Below are positions 7,822 through 17,680 of a stretch of 64,000 nt of DNA, piece after piece. Numbering within the stretch: position 1 is the stretch's first letter; each line of letters starts with the position of its first letter. The notes under the pieces are model-generated. The model saw only the letters and a program-made list of their open reading frames with translations. It searched no databases and had not been told where the DNA came from. A program made the position numbers and the translations under genes. Source of the DNA: Sphingobacteriia bacterium (GTDB lineage: Bacteria > Bacteroidota > Bacteroidia > Chitinophagales > Chitinophagaceae). The stretch spans positions 1 through 64,000 of the forward strand of contig JAECQP010000014.1 in assembly GCA_015999745.1 (NCBI GenBank), given 5' to 3'.

Positions 7822-9870
7822 TTAAAACCAGTTGCTCACTATTAAATCAATCAATTTGATACCGGCAAATGGCACAATGATACCGCCAAGACCATAGATC
7901 AGCAGGTTCCTTCTCAGCAGTGCACTCGCTCCGATTGGTTTATAGGAAACCCCGCGCAAAGCCAGGGGAATAAGCAACGGAATAATAATTGCGTTAAAAA
8001 TTACGGCGGAAAGTATGGCGCTTTCCGGGCTGTGGAGTTGCATAATATTCATTCCCTGTAATGAGGGTAATGATGCAATAAACAATGCAGGAACAATCGC
8101 AAAATATTTAGCCACATCATTGGCAATTGAGAAAGTAGTGAGTGTGCCCCTTGTCATCAGTAACTGCTTCCCGATCTCCACTATCTCGATCAGTTTTGTC
8201 GGATCATTATCCAGGTCAACCATATTACCAGCTTCCCTGGCAGCCTGCGTTCCGCTATTCATGGCCACGCCCACATCCGCCTGGGCCAACGCCGGGGCGT
8301 CATTCGTACCATCCCCCATCATGGCCACCAGCTTTCCGGATTGTTGTTCTTTCCGGATATAATTCATTTTATCTTCCGGCTTTGCTTCTGCAATATAATC
8401 ATCAACCCCGGCCTTGTTGGCTATATACTTTGCCGTTAATGGATTATCACCGGTAACCATCACCGTTTTTACGCCCATTTTTCTCAATCGTTCAAAACGT
8501 TCCCGGATGCCCGGTTTAATGATGTCCTGCAATTCAATCACCCCCAATACCTGTTCGTTTTCACTCACAACAAGCGGAGTACCACCCTCCGCTGCAATCT
8601 GCTTTACCAGGGATTCTGCCTCTTTAGGAAATGGATTTCCAGCCTTGCAAACAATATCCCTGATAGCATCCGCTGCTCCTTTCCTGATACGGGTTTGTGC
8701 AAAATCAATTCCCGAGCTCCTTGTTTCCGCCGAAAAAGGAATGAATGTTGCGTGTTGAACCTGGTGATCCGCCGGGTTCTTACCGGAAAGCTCTATAATG
8801 GATTTCCCTTCAGGTGTTTCATCGGCAAGGGATGCCTGCACAGCGGCCTTTACAAACTGCGCCTTCGTAACACCCTGTACCTCGTAAAAATGGGTGGCTT
8901 TACGGTTTCCGATCGTAATGGTACCAGTCTTATCGAGCAGGAGTGTGTCCAGGTCACCGGCGGTCTCTACCGCTTTACCGCTCTTCGTGATTACATTCGC
9001 TCTCAGGGCCCGGTCCATTCCCGCTATACCAATTGCAGAAAGCAATCCACCGATTGTAGTCGGAATCAGGCAAACAAACAATGAAATAAACGCAGCTATT
9101 GTGATGGGGGTGTTGGCATAATCGGCAAATGGTTTTAGCGTAACACAAACAATAATGAACACAAGGGTAAACCCGGAAAGCAGAATTGTCAGTGCAATCT
9201 CATTCGGCGTTTTCTGCCTGCTTGCTCCTTCCACAAGTGCAATCATCTTATCCAGGAATGATTCGCCGGGCGCGGTGGTAACCCTTACCCTTATTCTGTC
9301 GGACAGTACTTTTGTTCCACCGGTTACAGATGATTTATCCCCACCGGCTTCCCGGATCACCGGTGCAGACTCCCCGGTAATTGCAGACTCGTCGATGGTG
9401 GCCAGCCCCTGCACGATCTCCCCGTCTATTGGAATGATATCCCCTGCTTCACATAGAAAGAGGTCATCTTTCCGGAGTTGGGAGGAAGGCACCAGTTTAA
9501 TTTCTTCCACAAAAATATCACCCGGGGTCTGTATGTATTTAGCAGGTGTTTCCGCTCTTGTTTTTCGCAAAGAGCTGGCCTGGGCCTTGCCTCGCGCTTC
9601 CGCAATTGCTTCCGCAAAATTGGCGAACAGTAAGGTCACCAGGAGGATTGCCGTAATAATTATATTGTAAGTCAGGCTTCCCTGCGAGGTTGTTCCGCCG
9701 GCTGCAATCCAGATACAAACGGCCGTCATTACGATCGTTCCTACCCAAACCGTGAACATCACAGGGTTCCGGAACATGGCCTGGGGTTTTAGTTTGATAA
9801 ATGACTGTTGAAGCGCCTCTCTGAAAAGGCTGCGGTCAAAAAATCCTTTTTTTATATTATGCTTAGACAT
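7822..9870 (-). CDS. kdpB: potassium-transporting P-type ATPase subunit B
   Basis: KdpB is the ATP-hydrolysing subunit of KdpFABC. At 682 residues it is of normal length. The phosphorylation motif DKTGTIT, the TGES actuator motif (ITGESAPV), the nucleotide-binding region and the hinge [18 protein letters not shown] are all present. Membrane helices occur near 38-85, 220-290 and 590-680. It lies 10 bp after kdpA in the operon. No sign of damage. Confidence 0.97.
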   Translation of the reverse strand: MSKHNIKKGFFDRSLFREALQQSFIKLKPQAMFRNPVMFTVWVGTIVMTAVCIWIAAGGTTSQGSLTYNIIITAILLVTLLFANFAEAIAEARGKAQASSLRKTRAETPAKYIQTPGDIFVEEIKLVPSSQLRKDDLFLCEAGDIIPIDGEIVQGLATIDESAITGESAPVIREAGGDKSSVTGGTKVLSDRIRVRVTTAPGESFLDKMIALVEGASRQKTPNEIALTILLSGFTLVFIIVCVTLKPFADYANTPITIAAFISLFVCLIPTTIGGLLSAIGIAGMDRALRANVITKSGKAVETAGDLDTLLLDKTGTITIGNRKATHFYEVQGVTKAQFVKAAVQASLADETPEGKSIIELSGKNPADHQVQHATFIPFSAETRSSGIDFAQTRIRKGAADAIRDIVCKAGNPFPKEAESLVKQIAAEGGTPLVVSENEQVLGVIELQDIIKPGIRERFERLRKMGVKTVMVTGDNPLTAKYIANKAGVDDYIAEAKPEDKMNYIRKEQQSGKLVAMMGDGTNDAPALAQADVGVAMNSGTQAAREAGNMVDLDNDPTKLIEIVEIGKQLLMTRGTLTTFSIANDVAKYFAIVPALFIASLPSLQGMNIMQLHSPESAILSAVIFNAIIIPLLIPLALRGVSYKPIGASALLRRNLLIYGLGGIIVPFAGIKLIDLIVSNWF

Positions 9871-9880
9871 ATAATCTGTT

Positions 9881-11581
9881 TTATTTCATTCCAAAATATT
9901 CTGCAATAGGGCCCAGCGACAAGGCAGGGAAAAAACTCAATGCCGCTATGATAACAATGACAGCAAATACCATGATCCCAAAAGTGGCGGTATCGGTTTT
10001 GAGTGTTCCGGCGCTTTCAGGAACATATTTTTTTGCAGACAACATGCCGGCTATCGCTATCGGCCCTATAATAGGCAGGTACCTGGACAACAACATCACT
10101 ATGCCGCAACTGATATTCCAGAACGGGGTATTGTCTCCCAAGCCCTCAAATCCACTGCCATTATTGGCGGATGAAGAAGTATATTCATACAACATTTCAC
10201 TGAACCCGTGACTGCCGGGATTATTGAGCCAGCTTGCATATACTTCCGGGTTATGCGCATAGAGATAAGAAGACAAAGCCGTTCCCGCAAGTATCAGTAA
10301 AGGATGCAGCAAGGCGATCATCGCCGCTATCTTCATTTCCCCGGCTTCCACTTTTTTACCAAGAAACTCCGGCGTACGCCCTACCATGAGCCCGCTGATA
10401 AAAACAGCTATTATGATGAATATGTAGAAGTTGAGGAACCCCACTCCCACGCCTCCGTAAATTGCATTGATCATCATCCCCAGCATGGCAAACATCCCTG
10501 TGAGCGGGGTCAGGCTATCATGCATGGCATTAACGGAACCATTGGATGTTGCGGTTGTTGTTATGGCCCAGAAGGCAGAAGCTACCGAACCGAACCGCAC
10601 TTCCTTGCCCTCCATACTTCCCATCGGCTGGGATATTCCCATCCGGGCAATAGCCGGATTACCGGCTGATTCCTGGTAAATGGAAGGTATCAGCAATAAG
10701 AGAAACCCAACCGTCATTACACCAAATACCATCCATGCAAACCTTTTCCTTTTCAGGATATATCCAAGCGCAAAGATCATCGCAATCGGAATCAGGATAA
10801 TAGCTATGTTCTCTACAATATTGGTAACATAGTTCGGGTTTTCCAGCGGGTGCGCCGAATTCACGCCGAAAAAGCCCCCGCCATTGGTGCCCAGTTGTTT
10901 AATGGCTACCATTGCTGCAGCCGGCCCCCTGGATACATGCACCGTATCTCCCTGCAGCGACACAAACTGATCCTTTCCTTTGAATGTCATTGGTGTGCCG
11001 TTCACTAATAAAATGACAGCCACTGCAATAGACAAAGGAAGCAATACCCTCGTACAGCTTTTAACAAAAAAATGATAGAAATTGCCCAATTTGCCCGTAG
11101 TTCCTTCCCGCATAGCCAGGAACACTACGGCACAGGCCGCCATTCCTATTCCGGCGCTGATAAACTGAAAAAGCATCAATACCAACTGCCCCAGGTACGA
11201 AACACCGGTCTCTCCGCTGTAGTGCTGGAGGTTGGTATTGCTCACAAAACTCACGGTGGTGTTAAATGCCAGGTCTGCACTCATAGAAGGGTTGGCATCC
11301 GGGTTCAACGGCAACCAGCTCATATTCATCAGCACGAACATGGAAAAGAAAAACCACAACAGATTGATGGTCAGCAATGCCGCCAGATGCTGTTTCCAGC
11401 TCATTTCCCTGGACGGGTCTATTCCGGAGAATTTGAATATTGCTTTATCCAACGGGTTGAACAGTCTATCTGCCCATGTCCGGTCTCCCGAGTAAATCTT
11501 ACCGATGTATCGCCCAAGGGGAAGGGCCAGTAGTACGGCACCAATGAACATCATAATGATGCCTGAAATTTCCATGGTCAT
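9881..11581 (-). CDS. kdpA: potassium-transporting ATPase subunit A
   Basis: KdpA is the K+ channel-like subunit of the pump, with four repeated pore segments. The 566-residue protein shows the expected selectivity-loop sequences, for example [15 protein letters not shown] and [22 protein letters not shown], and about ten hydrophobic helices. The called start (MTMEISG) is 3 bp after the kdpF stop; the second ATG (MEISG) two codons later is equally possible. Length and motifs are complete. Confidence 0.97.
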   Translation of the reverse strand: MTMEISGIIMMFIGAVLLALPLGRYIGKIYSGDRTWADRLFNPLDKAIFKFSGIDPSREMSWKQHLAALLTINLLWFFFSMFVLMNMSWLPLNPDANPSMSADLAFNTTVSFVSNTNLQHYSGETGVSYLGQLVLMLFQFISAGIGMAACAVVFLAMREGTTGKLGNFYHFFVKSCTRVLLPLSIAVAVILLVNGTPMTFKGKDQFVSLQGDTVHVSRGPAAAMVAIKQLGTNGGGFFGVNSAHPLENPNYVTNIVENIAIILIPIAMIFALGYILKRKRFAWMVFGVMTVGFLLLLIPSIYQESAGNPAIARMGISQPMGSMEGKEVRFGSVASAFWAITTTATSNGSVNAMHDSLTPLTGMFAMLGMMINAIYGGVGVGFLNFYIFIIIAVFISGLMVGRTPEFLGKKVEAGEMKIAAMIALLHPLLILAGTALSSYLYAHNPEVYASWLNNPGSHGFSEMLYEYTSSSANNGSGFEGLGDNTPFWNISCGIVMLLSRYLPIIGPIAIAGMLSAKKYVPESAGTLKTDTATFGIMVFAVIVIIAALSFFPALSLGPIAEYFGMK

Positions 11582-11584
11582 TGT

Positions 11585-11662
11585 TTAAAATTTTTCAGGT
11601 TTAACTAATACATAGCAGAGGTATACAAATACCAGTACCGCTATCACAAATAAGTAGATCAT
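11585..11662 (-). CDS. kdpF: potassium-transporting ATPase small subunit F
   Basis: This 25-residue ORF is too short for the ORF track. It reads MIYLFVIAVLVFVYLCYVLV followed by KPEKF and a stop at 11585-11587. KdpF is a single membrane helix of 25-30 residues that stabilises KdpFABC, and the ending KPE-F is characteristic (KPERF in many species). It sits immediately before kdpA with a 3-bp gap, the canonical position. It is the first gene of the operon after the candidate sigma-54 promoter. Confidence 0.9.
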   Translation of the reverse strand: MIYLFVIAVLVFVYLCYVLVKPEKF

Positions 11663-11666
11663 ATCA

Positions 11667-11713
11667 TTTGGTTTGTTACAGGCAGGCCAAAAAGATGCCA
11701 GCAACAAACCAAA
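11667..11713. promoter_or_regulatory. 11-bp perfect inverted repeat flanking the kdp promoter region
   Basis: TTTGGTTTGTT at 11667-11677 and its exact complement AACAAACCAAA at 11703-11713 are separated by 25 bp. The proximal arm ends 4 bp before the kdpF start codon. The pair encloses the -24/-12-like sequence. It may be a regulator-binding site around the promoter or, if transcription starts further upstream, a leader stem-loop next to the kdpF start. Confidence 0.65.
11685..11700 (-). promoter_or_regulatory. candidate sigma-54 (-24/-12) promoter of the kdp operon
   Basis: The minus strand reads TGGCATCTTTTTGGCC, giving GG, exactly ten bases, then GC, the invariant pattern of RpoN promoters (consensus TGGCAC-N5-TTGCA). 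The -12 side (TTGGC) is weaker than consensus. It lies about 24 bp upstream of kdpF, directly after an NtrC-family activator gene. The predicted start would give a very short leader of about 12 nt. Confidence 0.45.
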
Positions 11714-11788
11714 CGGGCATAAAACCTGAAAAACCTTACCGGATATGCATTATAACAGGAACAATCCCCGAACGGGTACAGGGCTGAA

Positions 11789-11825
11789 TGAAAAAGACCC
11801 TTCCATTTTGGAAAGGTCTTTTTCA
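11789..11825 (-). terminator. hairpin between the regulator gene and kdpF
   Basis: TGAAAAAGACC (11789-11799) pairs with GGTCTTTTTCA (11815-11825), and TTCC pairs with GGAA closer to the ATTTT loop, with one internal mismatch. The stem is strong and begins about 15 bp after the regulator stop codon. T runs lie within the stem. It probably ends the regulator transcript and separates it from kdpF. Confidence 0.6.
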
Positions 11826-11839
11826 TTTTGGCAGACAAA

Positions 11840-13162
11840 TCAGATATGATACTCTTCCATTTTCCGGTACAGGGTGGTAAGGCCAATACCTAACAACTCC
11901 GCTGTTTTTGTTTTATTCCCTTTTGTATGCTCCAATACTTTCCGGATATGCATTTTTTCTACCTCCGCCAGTGATAAACCCCGGGATAAGGAATTGTCCT
12001 GTTGCTGAATATCATAAGGGAGTTGAGCCGGCAATATAGCTGTATCATCGGCCAGTATAGCCGCTCTTTCCAGCACGTTTTTCAACTCCCGTATATTCCC
12101 TTTCCATTGGTTTTGTTTCAGGAGTTGCAGAGAGTCGGGGTGGAGCCTAAACAAAGCCCCCCCTTCCTTTAAGGCATATTTGGCTAAAAAATGACTGGCT
12201 AATGCAGCTATATCTTCACTTCGTTCACGTAAAGCCGGAAGGCAGATCGTAAAGCCGTTAATACGGTAATATAAATCCGCCCTAAAGCGCCCGTTTTCGA
12301 TTTCCGCTTCCAGATCTCTGTTCGTAGCCGCAATAATCCGGATATCCACTTTGGTTGCTTTTTCATCACCCAGCCTGATGAATTCTCCGTTCTCCAGTAC
12401 CCGAAGCAGTTTTGCCTGCAGCTCAATATTCATTTCCCCGATCTCATCGAGAAAAAGAGTTCCTTTATCTGCTAATTGAATGAGCCCTTTTTTCTCTCTG
12501 GAAGCGCCGGTATAGGCCCCTGCCTTATAACCAAACAACTCTCCTTCCAGGAGATCCCTGGTAAATGCGCTGCAATTGATCGCTATAAATGCCTGTTCCG
12601 CTCTCTTTCCGGCGGCATGTATTGCACCGGCAAACACTTCCTTACCTGTACCGGTCTCTCCCAGAAGCAATACGCTATTATCAGTTGCCGCAATCCGCCT
12701 GGCCAGGTTAATCGCATTTTTAATCAGGGGGCTATTTCCGATAATATCTTCAAATTGATATCCACCATTTTTTTTAATACGGATGGCTGCTTTTTTTTCT
12801 GCGTTAATTTTATTGGCGGCCTGGTGAAGAAGGGGGATAATACGATCATTGTCATTCCCCTTTGTAATATAATCAAAGGCTCCGTTCTTGATCGACTGCA
12901 CCCCGTCTGCAATATTTCCGTATGCAGTCAATAAAATACATTCGAGCGCCGGAAATTCATGCCTGACCTGTTTTACAAAATCAACACCGCTTCCATCGGG
13001 CAGCTTAACATCGCATAACACTATATCAATGGCTTTATGCTGCAAAACAGATAAGCCTGATTTCAGTGTCCCCGCCTCCTCTACTATAAACCCCTCCAGG
13101 CCGATTAATCTTGCCAGCAGCTTACGCAAAGGCGCTTCATCATCTATAAGCAGTATATTCAA
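11840..13162 (-). CDS. NtrC-family sigma-54-dependent response regulator of the kdp locus
   Basis: The product has a receiver domain (IDDE near residue 8, phosphorylatable Asp in VLCDVKLPDG), a sigma-54 AAA+ domain with Walker A GETGTGKE, the sigma-54 contact loop as GAYTGA, a GTLFLDEIGEM Walker B, and a C-terminal Fis-type HTH (TKTAELLGIGLTTLYRKM). The ORF track starts at 13255, but the first 31 codons have no family match. A TTG at 13160-13162 gives MNILLIDDE, the standard receiver start, with a purine-rich stretch upstream, so I prefer it (about 440 residues). Classical kdp loci use the OmpR-type KdpE; here an RpoN activator occupies that place. Control of kdp is inferred from position and the -24/-12-like site. 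Confidence 0.85.
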   Translation of the reverse strand: MNILLIDDEAPLRKLLARLIGLEGFIVEEAGTLKSGLSVLQHKAIDIVLCDVKLPDGSGVDFVKQVRHEFPALECILLTAYGNIADGVQSIKNGAFDYITKGNDNDRIIPLLHQAANKINAEKKAAIRIKKNGGYQFEDIIGNSPLIKNAINLARRIAATDNSVLLLGETGTGKEVFAGAIHAAGKRAEQAFIAINCSAFTRDLLEGELFGYKAGAYTGASREKKGLIQLADKGTLFLDEIGEMNIELQAKLLRVLENGEFIRLGDEKATKVDIRIIAATNRDLEAEIENGRFRADLYYRINGFTICLPALRERSEDIAALASHFLAKYALKEGGALFRLHPDSLQLLKQNQWKGNIRELKNVLERAAILADDTAILPAQLPYDIQQQDNSLSRGLSLAEVEKMHIRKVLEHTKGNKTKTAELLGIGLTTLYRKMEEYHI

Positions 13163-13258
13163 GTTTTTTTCTAAAATTAAACATTCTATCCTACTAATAT
13201 CCGGATTAAAAGATATTAGACAATTAAGTACATTCATGTTCAGAACCGGAAGCATCGT

Positions 13259-14497
13259 ATGAGTAACCTGGCAGCAAAGTCAACAAAAGCAGACCGCCCT
13301 CTTCCCAAAAGCGTCCTGGCCGGGTATTCCGCCCAAAACAAGGTTACACTGGTGCGTGGGGGCAAGGATTATTTCGACCTGCTGCTAAGCATGATCAACC
13401 GGGCTGTCCATACCATTCACCTGCAAACCTATATTTACGACGACGATGAAACCGGTAAAATGGTGGCTGAAGCCTTAAAGGCTGCCGCCAAAAGAAACGT
13501 AGCTGTTTTTCTGATGGTAGACGGTTATGCTTCACAAATCCTTTCCACTGCTTTTATCCATGAGTTGAAAGCGGCAGGGATCCGCTTTCGTTTTTTTGAG
13601 CCCTTATTCAAAAGCCGGAATTTTTATTTCGGGAGAAGAATGCATCACAAAATACTGGTAACGGATGCCCGATACGCCATTACCGGCGGCAGCAATATCG
13701 CCGATCGGTACAACGACATGCCCAATAGTCCGGCCTGGCTGGATTATACAGTATATGTGGAAGGAGAAGTGGCCAGGGAACTCTGCATATTGTGCCAGCG
13801 AACCTGGAGAGGTTTTCCGACCGAAATGAATACCAGCGCCTGTGCGTTAAGCCCGGAAGTTTTTCACTTTCCGGATCAGGAAACCAGCAAAGTAAGGATG
13901 CGGCGCAACGACTGGGTAAGAAGAAAAAATGAGATCTCCAATACCTATATTGAAATGTTAGCCTATGCCCAAACGCATATCACCATCCTTTGCAGTTATT
14001 TCTTACCAGGGAGGGCCATTACCCGTTTATTAAAAAGTGCAGCAAAAAGAGGTATCGAGATCAAGGTGATCACTGCCGGCAGGTCCGATATCATGATCTC
14101 TAAACATGCAGAACGCTGGTTATACGACATGCTGCTCCGGTATAACATAAAAATATACGAATACCAGCCGGCCATCCTGCACGCTAAGCTTGCATCCTGC
14201 GACGGGGAATGGGTGACCATCGGCTCCTATAATGTAAACAATATCAGTGCCTACGCCAGCCTGGAACTGAACCTGGATATCAGGAACAACGTCTTTGCCG
14301 CCAGCGTGGAAGAAGAACTGAAGGTTCTGATTGAAAATAACTGTATTCCTATTACCGCAGAACTCCATTCCCACAAAACCAACCTGTTCATCCAGTTTTT
14401 TCGCTGGGTCTGCTACCATACCATCAGCCTCATTTTTACAATGGTTACTTTTTATTATAAAAGAATCGACCCTTCCGGTATCCGGAAAACTGATTAA
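13259..14497 (+). CDS. cardiolipin synthase-like phospholipase D family protein
   Basis: The 412-residue protein has two PLD catalytic motifs: MHHKILVTD followed by GGSN (near residue 125), and ILHAKLASCD followed by GSYN (near residue 305). This two-HKD arrangement and length fit ClsB/ClsC-type cardiolipin synthases that lack the N-terminal membrane helices; one hydrophobic stretch occurs near the C-terminus (VCYHTISLIFTMVTF). The likely reaction is phosphatidyl transfer between phospholipids at the inner membrane. It is divergent from the kdp regulator, with about 96 bp between starts, and its last 4 bp overlap the end of the convergent CHAD gene. Confidence 0.88.
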   Translation: MSNLAAKSTKADRPLPKSVLAGYSAQNKVTLVRGGKDYFDLLLSMINRAVHTIHLQTYIYDDDETGKMVAEALKAAAKRNVAVFLMVDGYASQILSTAFIHELKAAGIRFRFFEPLFKSRNFYFGRRMHHKILVTDARYAITGGSNIADRYNDMPNSPAWLDYTVYVEGEVARELCILCQRTWRGFPTEMNTSACALSPEVFHFPDQETSKVRMRRNDWVRRKNEISNTYIEMLAYAQTHITILCSYFLPGRAITRLLKSAAKRGIEIKVITAGRSDIMISKHAERWLYDMLLRYNIKIYEYQPAILHAKLASCDGEWVTIGSYNVNNISAYASLELNLDIRNNVFAASVEEELKVLIENNCIPITAELHSHKTNLFIQFFRWVCYHTISLIFTMVTFYYKRIDPSGIRKTD

Positions 14498-15300
14498 ATA
14501 CATTTAAGCTGCCCCACGAGGTTTCGCTTCAGTTGATTTTTTTGTACCACACAAATATCTCTCAACCGTTCCAGTCCTTTTTTTTCGGTTGCCGGCAAAC
14601 CCTTCAGGTGGAAAGCATTCAACAGGCGGATTTCAGTGGCCAGATCCTGGAATTTCCCCAGTTCATCCAGCAGGGAATTGAATGAATTCTGTGAAATTTC
14701 CGCCGGCAGTTTTTCTTTTTTCGCTGCAATGCCTGCTGCATCTGTTGCATTGATGTTGTAATACAGGTCTTTCAGCAGTTTCCTGATCTGGTGAATATTG
14801 GTATCGGTAAACTTCCCCAAATTTACCAGTTGTCGCACTGCATCCTGTTGTTGCTTTACATATCGGTGGAACTGCTTCTTTGAGAAAGAATCCGGAAGAG
14901 ACCGCATTGTTTTTTTTACATCCGCAGCAATGATGGTTTCAGCAAATCCCGCACGCAGTTCCTTTTTAAGAAGCGCTGTTTGTTGTTTTAAATGAAGCAA
15001 GTAGGTTCCGGGGGGTCGTTGCTGACCACGGTATGCGTTTTGGAGTTGTCGCCGGTGCAATTGCAAATCCCTGATAGAACCGCAAAGGCGGTAAGTTGCT
15101 TTGAGTTGCTTCGTTACCGGCATCTGCGCAGGTGCGGCTTCCCGGCTCATTGTCATTCGCAGGAAAGCACGCAGTTTTTTATAGTTTACCCTGAACTGAT
15201 GAATGGATGTTACTCCATAGCCCGGCAACAGCTGTTGGTAATAAAGCTTCAGTTCATGGTAATAACCCTTCACCACCCGCCTTATCTGCTTTTTGTTCAT
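14494..15300 (-). CDS. CHAD domain-containing protein
   Basis: The 268-residue helical protein matches the CHAD domain: an early HQFRVNYKKLRAFLRM (conserved His and Lys/Arg) and a second IHQIRKLLKDLYYN, with many basic residues. CHAD domains bind polyphosphate through these conserved basic residues and often occur beside polyphosphate enzymes. No such enzyme is adjacent here. It is a stand-alone CHAD protein without a CYTH domain. It overlaps the cardiolipin synthase gene tail to tail and is divergent from the PolX gene with a 34-bp gap. Confidence 0.85.
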   Translation of the reverse strand: MNKKQIRRVVKGYYHELKLYYQQLLPGYGVTSIHQFRVNYKKLRAFLRMTMSREAAPAQMPVTKQLKATYRLCGSIRDLQLHRRQLQNAYRGQQRPPGTYLLHLKQQTALLKKELRAGFAETIIAADVKKTMRSLPDSFSKKQFHRYVKQQQDAVRQLVNLGKFTDTNIHQIRKLLKDLYYNINATDAAGIAAKKEKLPAEISQNSFNSLLDELGKFQDLATEIRLLNAFHLKGLPATEKKGLERLRDICVVQKNQLKRNLVGQLKCI

Positions 15301-15334
15301 AGGGTAATTTGTCTTAAATTTAATACATATTATT

Positions 15335-16357
15335 ATGATACCCTATTCTGCTGCAATTCCTGCCAGAAACCGCGTTCTGTCGGTCATCTTCAGTCAAATG
15401 GCAGATTGCTATCGCTATCTGGGGAACGAAGAACGCTTTCGGGCCATTGCCTACGATAACGTTGCCAAAACGTTGTTGAATATGAAGGAGGATATTATTG
15501 CCTACAACAATAACCTTCCCGCACTGGACAACATCAGGGGCATCGGAGAAAGCATTGCTGAAAAAATCATAGAGTTTCTGCATACCGGGCAAGTGCACAC
15601 ATTTGAGGAGCTCAAAAAAAAGGTTCCTTTTGAATTACTAGAGCTGATGCATGTGAACGGGATCGGTGCGGCTACACTAAGGGTACTGCACGAATCTCTC
15701 GGTATTCGCAATAAAGAGGAATTGATTACCGCATTGCAAACGCACCAGCTGGAAAAAGTAAAGGGATTTGGGCAGCAGAAAATAGAAAACCTTCAACGGG
15801 CGCTCAAGCTGTACAGGGAAAGTAAACGCATGTTGCTGAAAGATGCGCTCAAAATCGGGAATGATATTATCAACTGCATCAGAAAAATTCCGGGCGTTGA
15901 ACAGGCGTCCCTTGCAGGAAGCCTGCGCAGAAAAAAAGACACCATCGGCGATATTGATATTGTCATTGAAGCTGAACCCCGAAAGCGTAAGCGGATTATT
16001 GAACAGTTCGTTAAACTACCCACTATAAAACGGATACTGGTGAAAGGCCCCACCAAAGTAAGTGTATTGCTTCTCAAAGGAGATGTTCAGGTAGACTGCA
16101 GGCTGGTAAGCAAAGATGAATTTGGAGCGGCCCTGCTCTATTTCACCGGCAATAAAGAACATAATATCAAACTCAGGACCCTTGCAAAAGAGCGGGGATA
16201 TAAGATCAATGAGTACGGAATCTTCCATCTTAAAACCCACCGGAAAATGGCGGGGGCCACAGAAGAAGACATGTATGCATTTTTACAGATGAAATTTATT
16301 CCCCCGGAGCAACGGCTCAACAAAGGGGAAATAGAACAGGCCGTGATCCGCAAATAA
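15335..16357 (+). CDS. PolX-type DNA polymerase lacking the PHP exonuclease domain
   Basis: Residues 1 to about 130 carry the 8-kDa-like and helix-hairpin-helix regions of family X polymerases (IRGIGESIAEKI, VNGIGAATLRVL, VKGFGQQKI). The catalytic palm has GSLRRKKDTIGDIDIVIE, with the two metal-binding aspartates, and a third acidic site in VQVDCRLV. The protein ends near the motif FIPPEQRLNKGEIE, which in bacterial PolX precedes the PHP domain. At 340 residues against about 570, the whole PHP 3'-5' exonuclease half is missing, and no PHP sequence follows before the convergent gene 27 bp later. It probably still performs gap-filling synthesis. Confidence 0.85.
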   Translation: MIPYSAAIPARNRVLSVIFSQMADCYRYLGNEERFRAIAYDNVAKTLLNMKEDIIAYNNNLPALDNIRGIGESIAEKIIEFLHTGQVHTFEELKKKVPFELLELMHVNGIGAATLRVLHESLGIRNKEELITALQTHQLEKVKGFGQQKIENLQRALKLYRESKRMLLKDALKIGNDIINCIRKIPGVEQASLAGSLRRKKDTIGDIDIVIEAEPRKRKRIIEQFVKLPTIKRILVKGPTKVSVLLLKGDVQVDCRLVSKDEFGAALLYFTGNKEHNIKLRTLAKERGYKINEYGIFHLKTHRKMAGATEEDMYAFLQMKFIPPEQRLNKGEIEQAVIRK

Positions 16358-16383
16358 AATGTACTTCGCACCGGCAGCACCCA

Positions 16384-17394
16384 TCAATTTCCCCTGACCC
16401 GTCGCATCAACGATTCTACAGTTTCCAGGTTCCATCCCCTGAATCTTCCCCGCTGTACCACCAGTTTATTGTCGTTGCGGTGATTCAGGAAAAAATGGAA
16501 CACAAATCTTCCCCGCTTCGATTGCCACCCAAGCATCTGCCCAAAACGGAGGTCATTGAACACCAGCGTATCGCCCCATTTTTCCACTGTATAGAACTGT
16601 TGCGAAAAACGGATCAATTGATCTACATCCCGGTGATCATGCACTTCTTTCAGCAGGGAATCATTGCGCGAAAAAAATTCAAACTCCATTTGCTTCCCGG
16701 TATCAAATACCGAATGAAACCCTACATAATAGCCGGTATCGGTTCCTGCTACCACATACCATAACCAGTTTTGTAACGGCGCCGGCGTGCTCAGGTAACG
16801 GGTGTACGCTATCTTTTGCGCTTTAAACACCTGTTTGATCTCCTGGTCGGTCTGGTATTTATTGAACAAACAATACAGGAGATATACGGCACTCATGCCT
16901 AATCCAAACCGCCACCAGTTTTTTCGTAGCGCCGACCTTCTCCCCAGGTATATGAGTACAAGGCAGGCGACCAGCGACCAGATGGAGAACAGGGGATCTG
17001 CTACATAAATGGCATTGAAGGAAACCCGGTAATGACTGAAGGGTTCGAACCAGCCAACCCCGTAATTATTAAAGGCATCAATAAAGATATGCAGGAAGAT
17101 GGCCGTACCAAAGAACCCCATCCAGGGCCAGAACCGGATATTATGCGGCCGGTGTAATTTTTCCGCCAGCATGGCTAACAAGGGCGTAAGGATAGCACAA
17201 AAAAGAAATGAGTGCGTAAAGCCCCGATGCGCCAGCAGATTAGCGGAGGTTTCCATCCAGAATGCCGAAACAAAATCTATATCCGGGATACTTTGCGCCA
17301 TCGCGCCCCAGAGCATCGCTTTTTTGCCCAGTTTTTTTCCGGCAAAGGCCTCGCCCATACAGGCTCCCAGGGCTAGATGGGTGAAAGAATCCAT
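16384..17394 (-). CDS. YdjM-type membrane-bound metal-dependent hydrolase family protein
   Basis: The N-terminus MDSFTHLALGACMGEAF, then IPDIDF and HRGFTHSF, reproduces the conserved His/Asp pattern of the YdjM/DUF457 family of inner-membrane proteins annotated as putative metal-dependent hydrolases. Several hydrophobic segments lie in the first 190 residues, and the C-terminal 140 residues are soluble. The substrate is unknown for the family. The gene ends 27 bp from the PolX stop, convergently. Confidence 0.8.
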   Translation of the reverse strand: MDSFTHLALGACMGEAFAGKKLGKKAMLWGAMAQSIPDIDFVSAFWMETSANLLAHRGFTHSFLFCAILTPLLAMLAEKLHRPHNIRFWPWMGFFGTAIFLHIFIDAFNNYGVGWFEPFSHYRVSFNAIYVADPLFSIWSLVACLVLIYLGRRSALRKNWWRFGLGMSAVYLLYCLFNKYQTDQEIKQVFKAQKIAYTRYLSTPAPLQNWLWYVVAGTDTGYYVGFHSVFDTGKQMEFEFFSRNDSLLKEVHDHRDVDQLIRFSQQFYTVEKWGDTLVFNDLRFGQMLGWQSKRGRFVFHFFLNHRNDNKLVVQRGRFRGWNLETVESLMRRVRGN

Positions 17395-17641
17395 ATTTCA
17401 GCGCATTTGTTTATCCATTTCAAGGTACTTTAAAAGGTACAAAATGTTCTCCGGCGCAGTAAAAAACCCGGCATTTTAATCCCTCAACAGGGATTTCGAA
17501 ATAAAAACCGGGATACTCTTTTCCATCAAAAAACATAAAAAGATGATTATCAGCATGTTAAATTCAAATTGCGAGCCTTCCGGCATAGGCCGGCAAACCA
17601 GTAAAACCCGCTTTAGGGGCGGTTCTTATATACGAATCCCT

Positions 17642-17649
17642 TACCTTTG
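17642..17649 (+). promoter_or_regulatory. candidate -7 promoter box of trigger factor gene
   Basis: TACCTTTG matches TAnnTTTG about 32 bp upstream of the tig ATG. No clear -33 TTTG was found at the usual 19-bp spacing, so support is partial. The 286-bp gap 17395-17680 otherwise shows only small GC-rich inverted motifs and no ORF that looks real. Confidence 0.4.
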
Positions 17650-17680
17650 CAGCCCGAAAATCAAGTTTTAAAAAATCGTT

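Noticed and set aside
13163-13255. Upstream start of the NtrC-type regulator
   Set aside because: The extra 31 codons precede the normal receiver start, and using them would bring the gene to within 4 bp of the divergent neighbour, leaving no promoter space.
17395-17680. Regulatory RNA in the gap before tig
   Set aside because: Small GC-rich inverted motifs occur, but none forms a convincing conserved fold or recognisable riboswitch.
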